From positions 1-63,837 of the forward strand of contig JAHLFK010000058.1 of the NCBI GenBank assembly GCA_018883805.1: a DNA stretch of 63,837 nt, given 5' to 3'. The position numbers were made by a program, and so were the translations under genes. Below the pieces are notes generated by a model. That model saw nothing but the letters and a program-made list of their open reading frames with translations. It did not search any database and had not been told where the DNA came from. The first letter of the stretch is position 1, and each line of letters begins with the position of its first letter. Shown here piece by piece: positions 1 through 9,968 of this stretch. The stretch is from Candidatus Limosilactobacillus merdavium. GTDB lineage: Bacteria > Bacillota > Bacilli > Lactobacillales > Lactobacillaceae.

Positions 1-93
1 TACTACATTGACTACTTCAATTACGAGCGAATTTCCTTAAAAACAAAAGGTATGACCCCGGTTGAATACCGAAATCATACCTTGACAGCTTAA
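1..93 (+). CDS. IS3-family transposase OrfB, C-terminal fragment
   Basis: The window opens inside a reading frame that ends YFNYERISLKTKGMTPVEYR plus eight residues before TAA. This tail (Y-N-x-x-R-x...KGMTPVEYR) is typical of the integrase-core (rve) transposase of IS3-family elements. Only about 30 residues are inside the window, so activity cannot be judged. A TGTCTAACTTTTTTGTTGC-type end lies just downstream at about 105-129 and probably marks the right inverted repeat of the IS. The element would move by copy-out/paste-in, with this protein acting on the IS ends. Confidence 0.75.
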   Translation, partial: YYIDYFNYERISLKTKGMTPVEYRNHTLTA

Positions 94-104
94 ATATTCA
101 AATT

Positions 105-129
105 TGTCTAACTTTTTTGTTGCACTTCA
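105..129. repeat. Probable right end (inverted repeat) of the IS3-type element
   Basis: A TGTCTAAC...GCACTTCA segment follows the transposase stop by 11 bases, where IS3 elements end. The left end is outside the window, so the repeat cannot be matched. Confidence 0.4.
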
Positions 130-152
130 AACTCTTCAGGCCTTTTACATAT

Positions 153-803
153 TTAATCAATATTCAACAAATCTTGTGGCTTATGAAGTGGATAATCAGC
201 ATCTTTGATGTTCTCAGGTTGGGATGAACCATAAAGTGCACCAGCGAATTTGATTCCTGCGTTGTGGGCTGCCTTCAAATCGTTAATTGTATCCCCAACG
301 TAAACAGAGGATTCAGGGGTGGCGCCCATTTTCTTCATTGCCAGTAAGATTGGATCTGGATCTGGCTTATGCTTAGTGGTTAATTCTTCGGTAACGGCAA
401 CATCAAAATACTTCGTCCAATCATAGTCGTTAGCAAAGTGACCTTCGTAGTCTTCACGAACCTTAGATGTCGCGATTGCTAGTTTTGTGTCTGGACGAGC
501 AGCTAGGCCAGTAACCATTTCCTCAATTCCAGGGAAAACAGTAACTAAGTTTTCACGTTGGAAAGAAAGTTCACGCCATTCAGCGACCATTTCAGGGATG
601 TCTTCTTCCTTCACACCACCTTGGCGGAGGGAGTCAGCACCGGTAATTCCAAAGAGCTTCCGTTTTAAGGAATCAACTTGATCAGCTGGAACATGGTAGC
701 CATGCTTTTCCATTACATCAATCATTGGTGGCATATATTTTTCATAAGTGTTAATCAATGTACCATCAATATCAAAAATGAAGTTTGTAATTTGGTGTGC
801 CAT
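153..803 (-). CDS. HAD-family phosphatase (phosphoglycolate/pyrophosphatase-like)
   Basis: This 216-aa HAD hydrolase has motif I DIDGTLI near the N-terminus (nucleophile D and acid/base D), a cap domain after it, a TSK motif II, a conserved K in KHKPDPDP, and motif IV VYVGDTINDLKAA. The layout is that of the Gph/PpaX group of small phosphate-ester hydrolases; the substrate is not evident. I moved the start 14 codons inside the ORF to the ATG at 803, because GCGAGG lies about 9 bases before it and the upstream residues do not resemble the family. A terminator separates it from the peptidase gene upstream, so it is probably transcribed alone. Confidence 0.85.
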   Translation of the reverse strand: MAHQITNFIFDIDGTLINTYEKYMPPMIDVMEKHGYHVPADQVDSLKRKLFGITGADSLRQGGVKEEDIPEMVAEWRELSFQRENLVTVFPGIEEMVTGLAARPDTKLAIATSKVREDYEGHFANDYDWTKYFDVAVTEELTTKHKPDPDPILLAMKKMGATPESSVYVGDTINDLKAAHNAGIKFAGALYGSSQPENIKDADYPLHKPQDLLNID

Positions 804-875
804 AAAGTAAACCTCGCAATCATAACAAACTGGGGAAAACCCCAAGAGCCTAGATGGATATAATTAGACTCTATA

Positions 876-915
876 AACAAAAAAGTGCTATACAACCTTA
901 TTGTATAACACTTAG
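876..915 (-). terminator. Rho-independent terminator of the proline iminopeptidase gene
   Basis: A 13-bp stem (AAGTGTTATACAA / TTGTATAGCACTT on the minus strand, one G-U pair) with a 5-base loop is followed by a T-run when read on the minus strand. Confidence 0.8.
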
Positions 916-924
916 TACATGGAA

Positions 925-1824
925 TTAACCATTCTCTACTTCTTTAATGAAATCGGCAAGGTGCTTGTAGTAAACGTCAGGATTATCAACCATGTGGTGG
1001 TGACCACCGTTTGGAGTAGTGACGAACTTAGCATTTGGAATCAATTCAGCCATCTTCTTACCTGTAGCAAGAGGCATTGATTCGTGTTCACCGAAAGTAA
1101 TTAGGGTTGGTACCTTAATGTTCTTTAATTGATCACGGAAATGCCAATCCTTCAACTTACCAGTAATGACAAACTCATTATCACCTTGGAAGGCGTTGTA
1201 AACTGCACTACCACCAATATCCTTGAGGTGATAAAGCTTAGAAGGTTGCTTCCGGTCAATGAAGTTTTCGTTCATTACTTGAACGTATTCTTGGTACTTA
1301 GGATTGCTGTAATCATTCTTAGCTTCGCAATCCTTCATGAAGTCAACAGCTTCTTTAGGAAGGGTCTTTTCTCGTAATTCATTAACATGCTTAACATAAT
1401 CTTGAATTTCATCGACCATTGACGAAATGATGGCCCCTTTTAAGTGTTGACCATACTTAACTGCATATTCCTGAACGAGAAGGCCACCCCAACTTTGGCC
1501 GATAAGGTAGAAGTTATCAAGACCAAGCTTTTCCCGGACTTCATCAACTTCATCCAAGAAGTAATCATAAGTGAGGTACTTCTTGGCAATTTCAGGATCA
1601 GAATAATCAGGTTGGTCGGAGTACAATGAACCAAGTTGATCGTACATTGTTACTTGAACGTTCAATCCTTGCTTCTTTAATTGTTCAGCGGCATCTTCCC
1701 AGTACTCGTGATTACCACCTGGACCACCATGAAGGGCTAACAAATGAATGTTGCCTTCACCTTGAGTGTTTGTCCAAAGATGATAGCCATTGTCGAGGGT
1801 AATGATCTTTGTTCCTGTTTTCAT
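925..1824 (-). CDS. pepI: Proline iminopeptidase-like alpha/beta hydrolase
   Basis: This 299-aa S33-family serine peptidase shows the oxyanion-hole motif HGGPGG, the MYDQLG segment, the nucleophile elbow GQSWGG, an acidic site near FGEHES and a C-terminal GGHHH with the catalytic His. Family members release N-terminal proline from peptides, completing casein-peptide breakdown in lactobacilli. The chosen ATG at 1824 has AAAGGAGA about 9 bases upstream; the 30 extra codons in the ORF track look non-coding. It lies next to pepX on the same strand, so the two proline-specific peptidases form a functional pair. Other S33 aminopeptidases remain possible. Confidence 0.82.
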   Translation of the reverse strand: MKTGTKIITLDNGYHLWTNTQGEGNIHLLALHGGPGGNHEYWEDAAEQLKKQGLNVQVTMYDQLGSLYSDQPDYSDPEIAKKYLTYDYFLDEVDEVREKLGLDNFYLIGQSWGGLLVQEYAVKYGQHLKGAIISSMVDEIQDYVKHVNELREKTLPKEAVDFMKDCEAKNDYSNPKYQEYVQVMNENFIDRKQPSKLYHLKDIGGSAVYNAFQGDNEFVITGKLKDWHFRDQLKNIKVPTLITFGEHESMPLATGKKMAELIPNAKFVTTPNGGHHHMVDNPDVYYKHLADFIKEVENG

Positions 1825-1922
1825 GTACTCAATCTCTCCTTTGCACGTATTTTTATACGATATAAAAGATATTTTAGCACAATGAAGGCAGGCTTGTGAA
1901 AAACTTCGATTCAAAAGTTCCT

Positions 1923-4328
1923 TTATAAAGTGGTTACACTCGGAATTAGAAGAGACCCATCTGCCGTTTTAACCCGATATGAGATTTCTTCATTTCCCCG
2001 TAATGTCGCACCAAAATCGGTACTATAGATGATTAGTCCCAGTTGGTGTCCCTTAAGTAGGTGGTGGAAAATTGGCTGGAATTCAAGATGTAATTTCACA
2101 AATTCGTTCGGTGACAATTCATCAACCTGGGCAGCGCTGTGCCGGTTTTGAAGATTAATATGGCCGTCAGCAATGACCTTGAAAGAACTATCCTTCTTTT
2201 GAAGACGGAATTCGCGAAGATCATCAGTTGCCCAGTGATAGCCTAATTGCAAGCCGCCACGGTTCATTAATACTGGTGAAGCAGTTAATCGCTTAGTCTT
2301 ACCAAAGTCTACTAATTGGGCACTAAGTAAACCATGATCAGCAGATGAAGCAACGGTTACATTGACTCCTGGAGTACCGCGAAGAAGGAGATCCTGACTT
2401 GCTGGAGCAGTCTTTAATTTGTATGAGAACTTCCCATCATCTGCAATTAACGCTTTTTGCCAAGCGTCATTATCTTCGCACCACTTACTAAAAATAGCGG
2501 GTGATTGGTGATCATTAAACTGAAATTCTGTTGAATCTTGCGCAGAATCAGGAGTTAATTCCGTTTTATTAAAGTAGAGCGTCTTGGCTTCGTCAGTGGT
2601 CCATTGGTTATAAGCCCACCAAGTTTCCGGACGGGTATTGTCTTGAACCAGCACCTTTGGCAATGTCTCATCAGCATGGTTATCCCGCTCCCACAACTTA
2701 TTAGCTAGCCAGAGATTGACCATTTCAGAAAAGTCGAGTGATTGGAAAGCATTGATATAAATGTGTTGTCCTTGGTGCAAAATTAACTTGCTAGTGACAG
2801 GAAGACTCTGCAATCCATCATAGAGAGCCTTAACGTTGCTTGGTTTAACGTTAGTATCGTTGAGGCCGTGAACCATCATGACATCGGCCTTGATGTTCTT
2901 AATGAATGGCCGGTAATTCCGGTTTGCCCAGAAGGCATTATAGTTACCCGTCTTCCGATCCATTGCTTGAGCAAGGCCAGCGATATATTTAGTGTTAGTT
3001 TCTTCGATCCGATGGTAATCAGCGGGTCGCTTTGTACGACTAAAGGTTTCGTCTGCGAGAACATCGGCATCTTCACCCTGGAAACCGCCAGCAGCACGGA
3101 CAAGCCCATTTTCCCGATAATAGTCATACCATGAGGAAATTGCCGCTTCACTAATAATTGCTTTTAGTCCGGGAACACCAGTAGTAGCAACCGCAGTAGC
3201 TAATGTTCCAAGGTAAGAACGGCCAGTCATTGCGACGTTGCCATTACACCACCAAGCCTTAACTTGGATACCACTATGGCGGTCAGTAAAGGCAACCCGA
3301 TCACCATGAAGCCATTCAACGACAGCTTTCATTGAATCAGTTTGTTCAGGGGAACCACAAGTTTGAAGACCATCAGAATCCTTGGTTCCAATTCCGGCAG
3401 AGTAGACAATTGCATAGCCACGAGCTGCCAAATAATTATTCAATGTGTATGCAGGAGTTGATGAAAAACTCTCCGTTGGCTTTTTACATTCACCCTTGAT
3501 TTCTCGATGGGTAAACTTCTTAGGAAAACTTGGCTCAGCAGGTGCATCATCACCAGCAACTTTATGGGTTAGGGGATGATTGACGTGGTGAGTTGCTTTG
3601 TCACCCCATTCATCATTGGTCCCCTGATTGTATGGACTGGCAGTGAAAATGGCAGGTACTTTTAAGCTATTATTACTATCAACCGGCCGCATGATTTCTG
3701 CTTTAACAAGGTCCGCTTTCCCATCAAAGTCAGTATCCATGTCAGTTTCAATGTAGACTACTTCACGGATAAACTTGCTAGGATCGAATGAAGCTAGTGG
3801 CTTTCCATTCAGGTAAAGCGGCTTCTTATAAACTGGTAATTTATATGACCAAGCCATAAATCCTTCACTGGTTAGCTGATCGATGAAGGATTGACCATTT
3901 TTGTTCCGGGTATTAAGCAGGAGGTAGAAAGCATCAACCACATCCCCAGTGGACCAGCTTGTGTGTTGTACAAAAGGCAACCCAATATGAGCCCAATCTT
4001 CGAGGGGATGGTTAAGGTCAAAGTCAACTGCTGGTTCAAAGTTAAGCAGTTGGAAAGCAACAAGGTAGAAAATATCCGTTGTTAAAGGTTGATTGCGTTC
4101 TAGCCATTCGTCAATTGCGAGATCTGGAGTTGCCAAGAGATCGTGCAGCCATTGACGGACAACGATTGGCTGTTCACTTGCCATATGGATTCGTGAAAGA
4201 AGAGTCAACCACATTTGAGTTGGATCCAATTCAGTAGCCTCGTTGGCCTTTACCAGACGGAGTTGCTTTAGTTCTTTAAGCTTCTGTTCCGAACTTGTCT
4301 TAGTAATACTAAATTGATTTATACGCAT
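1923..4328 (-). CDS. pepX: Xaa-Pro dipeptidyl-peptidase
   Basis: This 801-aa protein, of normal length for the family, carries the S15 catalytic serine in TGRSYLG about mid-protein, an alpha/beta-hydrolase core with HGLND, and a C-terminal jelly-roll-like region. PepX removes X-Pro dipeptides from the N-terminus of peptides in the cytoplasm. The ATG at 4328 was preferred over the upstream GTG because GAGGTGG sits 5 bases before it. The PepI-like gene follows about 100 bases downstream on the same strand and may be read from the same promoter. The upstream gap is shared with divergent potA. Confidence 0.95.
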   Translation of the reverse strand: MRINQFSITKTSSEQKLKELKQLRLVKANEATELDPTQMWLTLLSRIHMASEQPIVVRQWLHDLLATPDLAIDEWLERNQPLTTDIFYLVAFQLLNFEPAVDFDLNHPLEDWAHIGLPFVQHTSWSTGDVVDAFYLLLNTRNKNGQSFIDQLTSEGFMAWSYKLPVYKKPLYLNGKPLASFDPSKFIREVVYIETDMDTDFDGKADLVKAEIMRPVDSNNSLKVPAIFTASPYNQGTNDEWGDKATHHVNHPLTHKVAGDDAPAEPSFPKKFTHREIKGECKKPTESFSSTPAYTLNNYLAARGYAIVYSAGIGTKDSDGLQTCGSPEQTDSMKAVVEWLHGDRVAFTDRHSGIQVKAWWCNGNVAMTGRSYLGTLATAVATTGVPGLKAIISEAAISSWYDYYRENGLVRAAGGFQGEDADVLADETFSRTKRPADYHRIEETNTKYIAGLAQAMDRKTGNYNAFWANRNYRPFIKNIKADVMMVHGLNDTNVKPSNVKALYDGLQSLPVTSKLILHQGQHIYINAFQSLDFSEMVNLWLANKLWERDNHADETLPKVLVQDNTRPETWWAYNQWTTDEAKTLYFNKTELTPDSAQDSTEFQFNDHQSPAIFSKWCEDNDAWQKALIADDGKFSYKLKTAPASQDLLLRGTPGVNVTVASSADHGLLSAQLVDFGKTKRLTASPVLMNRGGLQLGYHWATDDLREFRLQKKDSSFKVIADGHINLQNRHSAAQVDELSPNEFVKLHLEFQPIFHHLLKGHQLGLIIYSTDFGATLRGNEEISYRVKTADGSLLIPSVTTL

Positions 4329-4512
4329 GGTAACCACCTCATGAGATTTTGTTATTGTTAAGTTAAATTATTTTTGAATTAATGGTGCCTAATTGGAATG
4401 AACTTGTTATTAGCAATGAGTTCATAATTGTTCACAGGCAGGTGCTCTAATAACCATTATCCCACAACTAAAATGTCATGGCATTGTAACTGCTGGAGAA
4501 GTGATTTAAGGG

Positions 4513-4518
4513 TATAAT
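4513..4518 (+). promoter_or_regulatory. -10 element of the potABCD promoter
   Basis: A perfect TATAAT lies about 50 bases before the potA start in the divergent pepX-potA gap. No good -35 is present at 16-18 bp, so this may be a promoter that relies on an activator. Confidence 0.45.
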
Positions 4519-4567
4519 TAATTAGCTATCTTTGTACGAAAAAAAAAGAGAACCACGAGGGAAGAAA

Positions 4568-5662
4568 ATGGCAAAAAATATCTTGGAATTTAAACATGTT
4601 GGTAAGCATTACGATGAAAATGTCGTTCTTCGCGATATTAACTTTGAAATTGAAGCGGGAAAATTCTACACCTTACTAGGCCCTTCAGGCTCAGGTAAGA
4701 CAACAATTTTACGAATTATCGCTGGCTTTGATCAGGCCAGTAGTGGGGAAGTCCTTTTTGATGGTCAGAAGATCAATAATGTTCCAGCAAATAAACGACA
4801 AGTGAATACTGTCTTTCAGGATTACGCACTTTTCCCTCACATGAATGTTGCTGAGAATGTTGCTTTCGGCTTACAAATTAAAGGGGTTAAAAAGTCAGTA
4901 ATCAACGAGCGAGTAGAGCAGGCCCTTCATCTGGTACGGCTTGATGGTTACGGTAATCGTGAAATCACTGCAATGTCAGGTGGGCAACGGCAACGGGTCG
5001 CGATTGCACGGGCGATTGTTAACCGGCCTAAGGTATTGCTTTTAGACGAGGCTCTTTCAGCACTTGATCATAAGTTGCGGGTAGATATGCAGCGTGAATT
5101 ACGGCAGCTGCAACGTCAATTAGGGATTACCTTTATTTTCGTTACCCATGATCAAGAAGAAGCGTTAGCAATGAGTGACCAAATTATGATTATCAATGAC
5201 GGTAAGATCCAACAAACAGGTACTCCGGTTGATATTTATGATGAACCATTGAATCATTTTGTCGCTGATTTTATTGGTGAGAGCAATATTGTCCCTGGTG
5301 TGATGAAGGCTGATTACCTCGTGAACATTAATGGGCAAGATTTTGAGTGTGTTGACGCGGGGATGCGGCCAAACGAAAAGGTTGAAGTAGTTATTCGTCC
5401 TGAAGATTTGGACATTACCTCAGTAGAAGAAGGTCAATTAAAGGCAACAGTCGATACACAACTCTTCCGCGGGGTTGATTACCAGATTACTGCACATGAC
5501 CAGCGGAATCATGAATGGAAAATTAATTCGATTCACAAAACAACAGTGGGAGCCCAAGTGGGAATTACTTTTGATCCCGAGGACATTCATGTTATGCGTT
5601 ACAACGAATCGGAAGAAGACTTCGATGCGCGGCTGGACAGTTATGAGGAGGATGAGGAATAA
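4568..5662 (+). CDS. potA: Spermidine/putrescine ABC transporter, ATP-binding protein
   Basis: This 364-aa ATPase has Walker [10 protein letters not shown], a Q-loop, the signature MSGGQRQR, Walker [12 protein letters not shown], the H-loop [14 protein letters not shown], and a C-terminal TOBE-like regulatory domain. It energises polyamine uptake at the inner face of the membrane. The ATG at 4568 has GAGGG about 7 bases upstream; the ORF-track start 12 codons earlier lacks a site. It is the first gene of a tight potABCD operon. The A in LDEALSALD replaces the usual P, a variation known in this family. Confidence 0.95.
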   Translation: MAKNILEFKHVGKHYDENVVLRDINFEIEAGKFYTLLGPSGSGKTTILRIIAGFDQASSGEVLFDGQKINNVPANKRQVNTVFQDYALFPHMNVAENVAFGLQIKGVKKSVINERVEQALHLVRLDGYGNREITAMSGGQRQRVAIARAIVNRPKVLLLDEALSALDHKLRVDMQRELRQLQRQLGITFIFVTHDQEEALAMSDQIMIINDGKIQQTGTPVDIYDEPLNHFVADFIGESNIVPGVMKADYLVNINGQDFECVDAGMRPNEKVEVVIRPEDLDITSVEEGQLKATVDTQLFRGVDYQITAHDQRNHEWKINSIHKTTVGAQVGITFDPEDIHVMRYNESEEDFDARLDSYEEDEE

Positions 5663-6468
5663 TGCGACAGAAAGTAATGTTTATTGTTCCGTACGCCTTG
5701 TGGATTGCGCTGTTCGTAATTGCACCGCTAGCTTTGATTTTTTACCAATCATTTTTTGATATCAATCATCAGTTTACATTTGCCAATTATCAAGATTATT
5801 TAACATCAGCTACATACCTAAAGATGACACTTAACTCGGTCTGGTATGCTACTTTGATTACTGTAGTAACGTTGGTGATTAGCTATCCGACAGCGTACGT
5901 TTTGGCTCATTTACAGAATCGGCAATTTTGGTTATTGATTGTCATTCTACCAACTTGGATTAACTTATTACTTAAAACCTATGCCTTTATTGGCCTCTTT
6001 TCACGGACTGGTTCAATTAACCAATTCCTCCAATTTGTGGGATTAGGTAGTCATCAATTACTCTTTACTGATGCCAGTTTTATGTTTGTTGCGGCCTATA
6101 TTGAAATTCCGTTTATGGTTTTGCCAATCTTTAACGCCCTCATTGAAATTAACCCATCACTAGTGAATGCTAGTAAGGATCTCGGGGCGACTTCTTGGCA
6201 GACCTTTCGTAAAGTTATTTTTCCTCTTTCAATGCCTGGGGTTAAGGCAGGAATTCAAGCTGTCTTTATCCCATCACTGTCCCTCTTTATGATTACGCGG
6301 TTGATTGGTGGTAACCGAGTAATTACCTTAGGGACCGCGATTGAGGAACACTTCTTGACTACACAAAACTGGGGGATGGGTTCAACCATTGGTGTCGTTT
6401 TAATCTTGGCAATGTTCATCGTAATGTTCATTACAGGTGATACCCGAGAGAAAGGAGGTCGGCATTAA
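5662..6468 (+). CDS. potB: Spermidine/putrescine ABC transporter permease
   Basis: This 268-aa integral membrane protein has about six predicted membrane segments and the binding-protein-dependent transport signature in NASKDLGATSWQTFRKVIFPLS, which docks to the ATPase. It overlaps the potA stop by one base (TAATG), indicating translational coupling. Together with PotC it forms the membrane channel for polyamines. Confidence 0.94.
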   Translation: MRQKVMFIVPYALWIALFVIAPLALIFYQSFFDINHQFTFANYQDYLTSATYLKMTLNSVWYATLITVVTLVISYPTAYVLAHLQNRQFWLLIVILPTWINLLLKTYAFIGLFSRTGSINQFLQFVGLGSHQLLFTDASFMFVAAYIEIPFMVLPIFNALIEINPSLVNASKDLGATSWQTFRKVIFPLSMPGVKAGIQAVFIPSLSLFMITRLIGGNRVITLGTAIEEHFLTTQNWGMGSTIGVVLILAMFIVMFITGDTREKGGRH

Positions 6469-7283
6469 TGAAACACAAAATTTCATGGGGAAAGATCTAT
6501 CTTGGATTAGTGTTTGTGATCCTCTACGCGCCGATTCTTTATTTAATGATTTTCTCCTTTAGCGCAGGCAAAACAATGGAAAGGTATCACGGCTTTTCAT
6601 TCCAACATTATGCTGATCTATTTGCTGATTCCCGGATGATTACAATCGTGATTAACACAATTCTGGTAGCGGTGTTGGCGTCCTTGATTGCGACCATTAT
6701 CGGAACTCTTGGTGCTTTGGCAATCAAAGAAACACATGGGACCTGGCGGAATAGTCTGCTTTCCTTAAACAATGTATTAATGGTTTCACCTGATGTTATT
6801 ATCGGTGCCAGCTTCTTAATCTTCTTTACTGTTCTTGGAATTAGACTTGGCTTTGTATCAGTATTACTGAGTCATATTGCTTTTTCGATTCCGATTGTAG
6901 TTTTGATGGTGTTACCAAAATTAAATGAATTGTCACCAACATTGGTGGATGCAGCGTATGATCTAGGTGCATCGCGGTGGCAGGCATTATCTCGGGTAGT
7001 TTTACCGGCGATTACGCCAGGGATAATGGCTGGTTACTTCATGGCACTAACGTATTCATTAGACGACTTTGCAGTAACATTCTTCGTTACGGGGAATGGT
7101 TTCTCAACTCTTTCTGTGGAAATTTATTCTCGAGCACGTCAGGGAGTTAACCTTGAAATTAACGCTCTATCAACGTTAATGTTTATCGTTTCCTTAGCCC
7201 TGGTAATTGGTTATTACTTCATCAGTAAGCATGCTGGACGACGACAACGGATTGTTGCGGTTAAGGAGGGTGATGCTCAATGA
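6468..7283 (+). CDS. potC: Spermidine/putrescine ABC transporter permease
   Basis: This 271-aa permease has six likely membrane segments and the EAA-type loop DAAYDLGASRWQALSRVVLP. A GGAGGT site precedes the ATG, which overlaps the potB stop by one base. It is the partner of PotB in the heterodimeric channel. Confidence 0.94.
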   Translation: MKHKISWGKIYLGLVFVILYAPILYLMIFSFSAGKTMERYHGFSFQHYADLFADSRMITIVINTILVAVLASLIATIIGTLGALAIKETHGTWRNSLLSLNNVLMVSPDVIIGASFLIFFTVLGIRLGFVSVLLSHIAFSIPIVVLMVLPKLNELSPTLVDAAYDLGASRWQALSRVVLPAITPGIMAGYFMALTYSLDDFAVTFFVTGNGFSTLSVEIYSRARQGVNLEINALSTLMFIVSLALVIGYYFISKHAGRRQRIVAVKEGDAQ

Positions 7284-8353
7284 AAAAACTTTGGGGAGCA
7301 CTCTTCGGGATTATCGCTCTATGTTGCCTATTAGCACTTGGCGATTATTTGATGAACCGGCAAACTAACAGTGGCGGTGGACGGACTTTAACCGTTTATA
7401 ACTGGGGAGATTATATTGATCCGACGTTAATTAAAAAGTTTGAGCGACAGACTGGTTATCATATTGACTACGAAACCTTTGATAGTAATGAATCGATGCT
7501 GACAAAGATTCGTCAAGGGGGAACAAACTATGACGTTGTGATCCCAAGTGAATATACTGTTCAGCGAATGAAAAAAGAACACCTCTTAGCCCCATTGGGT
7601 CATAAGAAATTGAGTAACCTTCATTACATTGATCCACGGTTTATGAATAGGAATTTTGATCCAGATAATAAATACTCAGTTCCTTATTTCTGGGGAACTC
7701 TGGGGATTGTTTATAACGATCAGAAGGTTAATGCGCAAGACGTGCAGCATTGGGAACAATTATGGAATCCAGAATTTAAAAATAATCTGTTGTTAATTGA
7801 TAGTGCTCGTGATGTCTTTGCAATGGCATTAATTACTCAGGGTAATTCAGTAAACACGACTAATTATCGTAAACTCAAAAACGCCCAACATCATTTGCAA
7901 CAACTAACGCCTAATGTTAAAGCGGTAATTGCGGATGAAATGAAAATGTACATGGAACAGGATGAAGCTGCGGTAGGGGTAACTTATTCGGGGGATGCCC
8001 GGGAAATGATGAGTGTTAACCACCACCTCCACTATGTTGTTCCGAGTGAGGGTAGTAATATCTGGTTTGATAATATGGTCATTCCTAAATCTGCCAAGAA
8101 TAAGGCAGCAGCGTATGAATTTATTAACTTCATGCTAGAGCCGAAGAATGCGGCTAAAAATGCTGAGTATGTTGGTTATGCAACTCCTAATAAAGCTGCT
8201 AAAAAGCTACTACCACATTCGGTTACTGATGATCAACAGTTCTATCCACCCGAATCAACAATGAAGCATCTGCAAACCTACAAAGATCTTCCTCGTCGTG
8301 TTCTAGGTGAATACAACGATCTCTTTCTTGAATTTAAGATGTTTAAAAAGTGA
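7280..8353 (+). CDS. potD: Spermidine/putrescine-binding protein
   Basis: This 357-aa extracellular solute-binding protein has the LTVYNWGDYIDP start typical of PotD, followed by the two-lobe binding fold with a conserved aromatic/acidic ligand pocket. The N-terminus is a hydrophobic segment containing IALCC but no good lipobox ([LVI][AST][GA]C), so it may be anchored by an uncleaved helix or by a poor lipobox. The ATG overlaps the potC stop by four bases (ATGA). It captures polyamines outside the membrane and delivers them to PotBC. A strong terminator follows. Confidence 0.93.
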   Translation: MKKLWGALFGIIALCCLLALGDYLMNRQTNSGGGRTLTVYNWGDYIDPTLIKKFERQTGYHIDYETFDSNESMLTKIRQGGTNYDVVIPSEYTVQRMKKEHLLAPLGHKKLSNLHYIDPRFMNRNFDPDNKYSVPYFWGTLGIVYNDQKVNAQDVQHWEQLWNPEFKNNLLLIDSARDVFAMALITQGNSVNTTNYRKLKNAQHHLQQLTPNVKAVIADEMKMYMEQDEAAVGVTYSGDAREMMSVNHHLHYVVPSEGSNIWFDNMVIPKSAKNKAAAYEFINFMLEPKNAAKNAEYVGYATPNKAAKKLLPHSVTDDQQFYPPESTMKHLQTYKDLPRRVLGEYNDLFLEFKMFKK

Positions 8354-8369
8354 AGCTAGAAAACAACAA

Positions 8370-8405
8370 AAAGGATCTCCAATATTCTACTGGAGATCCT
8401 TTTTA
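8370..8405. terminator. Bidirectional terminator between potD and the broken ABC locus
   Basis: A perfect 12-bp stem, AAAGGATCTCCA / TGGAGATCCTTT, with a 9-base loop and A/T runs on both sides ends potD (+) and the convergent substrate-binding pseudogene (-). Confidence 0.9.
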
Positions 8406-8421
8406 CTATCTGATGAAATTA

Positions 8422-9263
8422 TTAACGACCATCGTATTTACTTTGAATGGTAAAGTGCTTATCAATGTGAACATGAGGCTTCTTGGTGACATCAGCACCA
8501 TAATACTTCTTAGCTAACCGGGAGAGGGTTCCGTTCTTTTTCAACTTTGCTAACTCGTCGTTAACCTGCTTTTGAAGCTTCTTATCCTTCTTATTCATTA
8601 CGATCCCTTCACCTTTACCGTCTTCGTTGGTAGTGAAGTACATACCCTTTTTAATCTTTAAACCACTGTTAGGTGCAGCTGCTAGTGCAAGCTTTTGCAG
8701 GTAGTAGTCGTTCATAATGTAGTCAGTTTTACCTGAGGCAACATCACGCATGTAAACATCATTAGAGACGTTATCGTAGTTGACTAATTTGGCACCTAAT
8801 TGTTGGGAAAGACGTTGGTAACCAGTTCCGGCTTCACCAGCGGCCTTCTTTCCTTTCAAATCTCTCCAACTGTTGATGCCAGAATCATCACTCTTACGAA
8901 CAATTAGGGCGTTGAATGAGTGCTTGATTGGGGTTGACATCAAGTATGACTTGGGGAGATTGCAAAGTCGTCAACTGCCATATCAGCTTTGCCTGTTTTG
9001 ACAGCAGTTAGCATTCCATCAACACCATATTCCTTAAACTTAACTTTCTTATGAAGTCCTTTAGCAACTGCGCGGATAACTTCGACATCATAACCAGTTA
9101 ACTTTTTAGTTTTCGGATCATGGTATGAGGTTGGATAAAGGGTCCCTGAGGTTGCAACAGTCCAGGTATCTTTATCTGCAGCACTTTTACGACTACATGC
9201 TGATAGGCCAACCACAATCAATACCAGAGCTGAAAATAACAGCAATAAATTTCTACGTTTCAT
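8422..9263 (-). pseudogene. Amino-acid ABC transporter substrate-binding lipoprotein, frameshifted
   Basis: Two ORFs that overlap by four bases are the halves of one SBP_bac_3 protein. The first starts at 9263 with a perfect AAGGAGG site, has a signal peptide and lipobox LSAC, and continues through TGYDVEV and ADMAVDDFAIS. It then hits a stop after PSHT. The second half resumes as YLMSTPIKHSFNALIVRK and runs to a normal C-terminus. Family members have about five residues between the P of FAISP and the Y; here only 5 bases separate them, which fits a deletion of about 10 bases. The gene would have bound a polar or cyst(e)ine-type amino acid. Confidence 0.85.
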
Positions 9264-9287
9264 TAATATCCTCCTTGCACTAAACAA

Positions 9288-9968
9288 CTATTTCTCGTTT
9301 GAAGCAAAGTTGAATTCTTCTTCAGACCAGCGTTCGATCCATCCTAAAACACAGCAGACTAGCCAATAGATAATAGCAATTTCGATGTAAATAGTCATAT
9401 AGTCCTGGCTTGCTCCAGCAACGATTTTTGCTTTCATGAACATTTCAGAAACCGTAATCATTGCCGCTAGTGATGTTCCTTTAAACATGTCGAGCATAAC
9501 GTTACCTAATGAAGGTAGGACGATCCGAAAGGCTTGCGGCAGGATAATGTAAATCATCATTGTAGAATATGGTAATCCTAACGCCCGTGAAGAGTCATAC
9601 TGCGATTGGCTAACCCCTTTTAGCGCTGAACGATAATATTCCGCTAAAAAGGCACTTGGTACGACGGTGAACGAAACGATTGCTGCAGGCATTGCGTCCA
9701 TATTGATCCCAAAATAGGTGAGAAAAAGGACAACTAGTAGAGGTACACCACGGAAAAATGAAATGTAGAAGCGGGCAATCCATGACAATACTTTAGATTT
9801 TGAAATTCGCAGCAGCATTACAAAGATACCGACAATATTTGCTAGGGTAAAGCAAATTACCAGTAAGAATAATGACAGGGGCAGACCACTGAGAATAGTT
9901 GGTAGCGAACGAAAAGCCAATGGCGCATCGAAAAATCCTGGAATGGAAAGAAATTTGGCCCAGCCCAA
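9288..9968 (-). CDS. Polar amino-acid ABC transporter permease
   Basis: This 226-aa HisM/GlnP-type permease has membrane segments through the whole length, the FFRGVPLLV motif and the EAA-like loop SRALGLPYSTMMIYIILPQAFRI. The frame has a TTG start at 9968 with AAGGGAGA upstream; no in-frame ATG fits. It lies 25 bases before the broken binding-protein gene, so it is the first gene of a two-gene operon. No ATPase gene is present here. With its binding protein frameshifted, the permease probably lacks a working partner unless another binding protein serves it. Confidence 0.88.
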   Translation of the reverse strand: MGWAKFLSIPGFFDAPLAFRSLPTILSGLPLSLFLLVICFTLANIVGIFVMLLRISKSKVLSWIARFYISFFRGVPLLVVLFLTYFGINMDAMPAAIVSFTVVPSAFLAEYYRSALKGVSQSQYDSSRALGLPYSTMMIYIILPQAFRIVLPSLGNVMLDMFKGTSLAAMITVSEMFMKAKIVAGASQDYMTIYIEIAIIYWLVCCVLGWIERWSEEEFNFASNEK

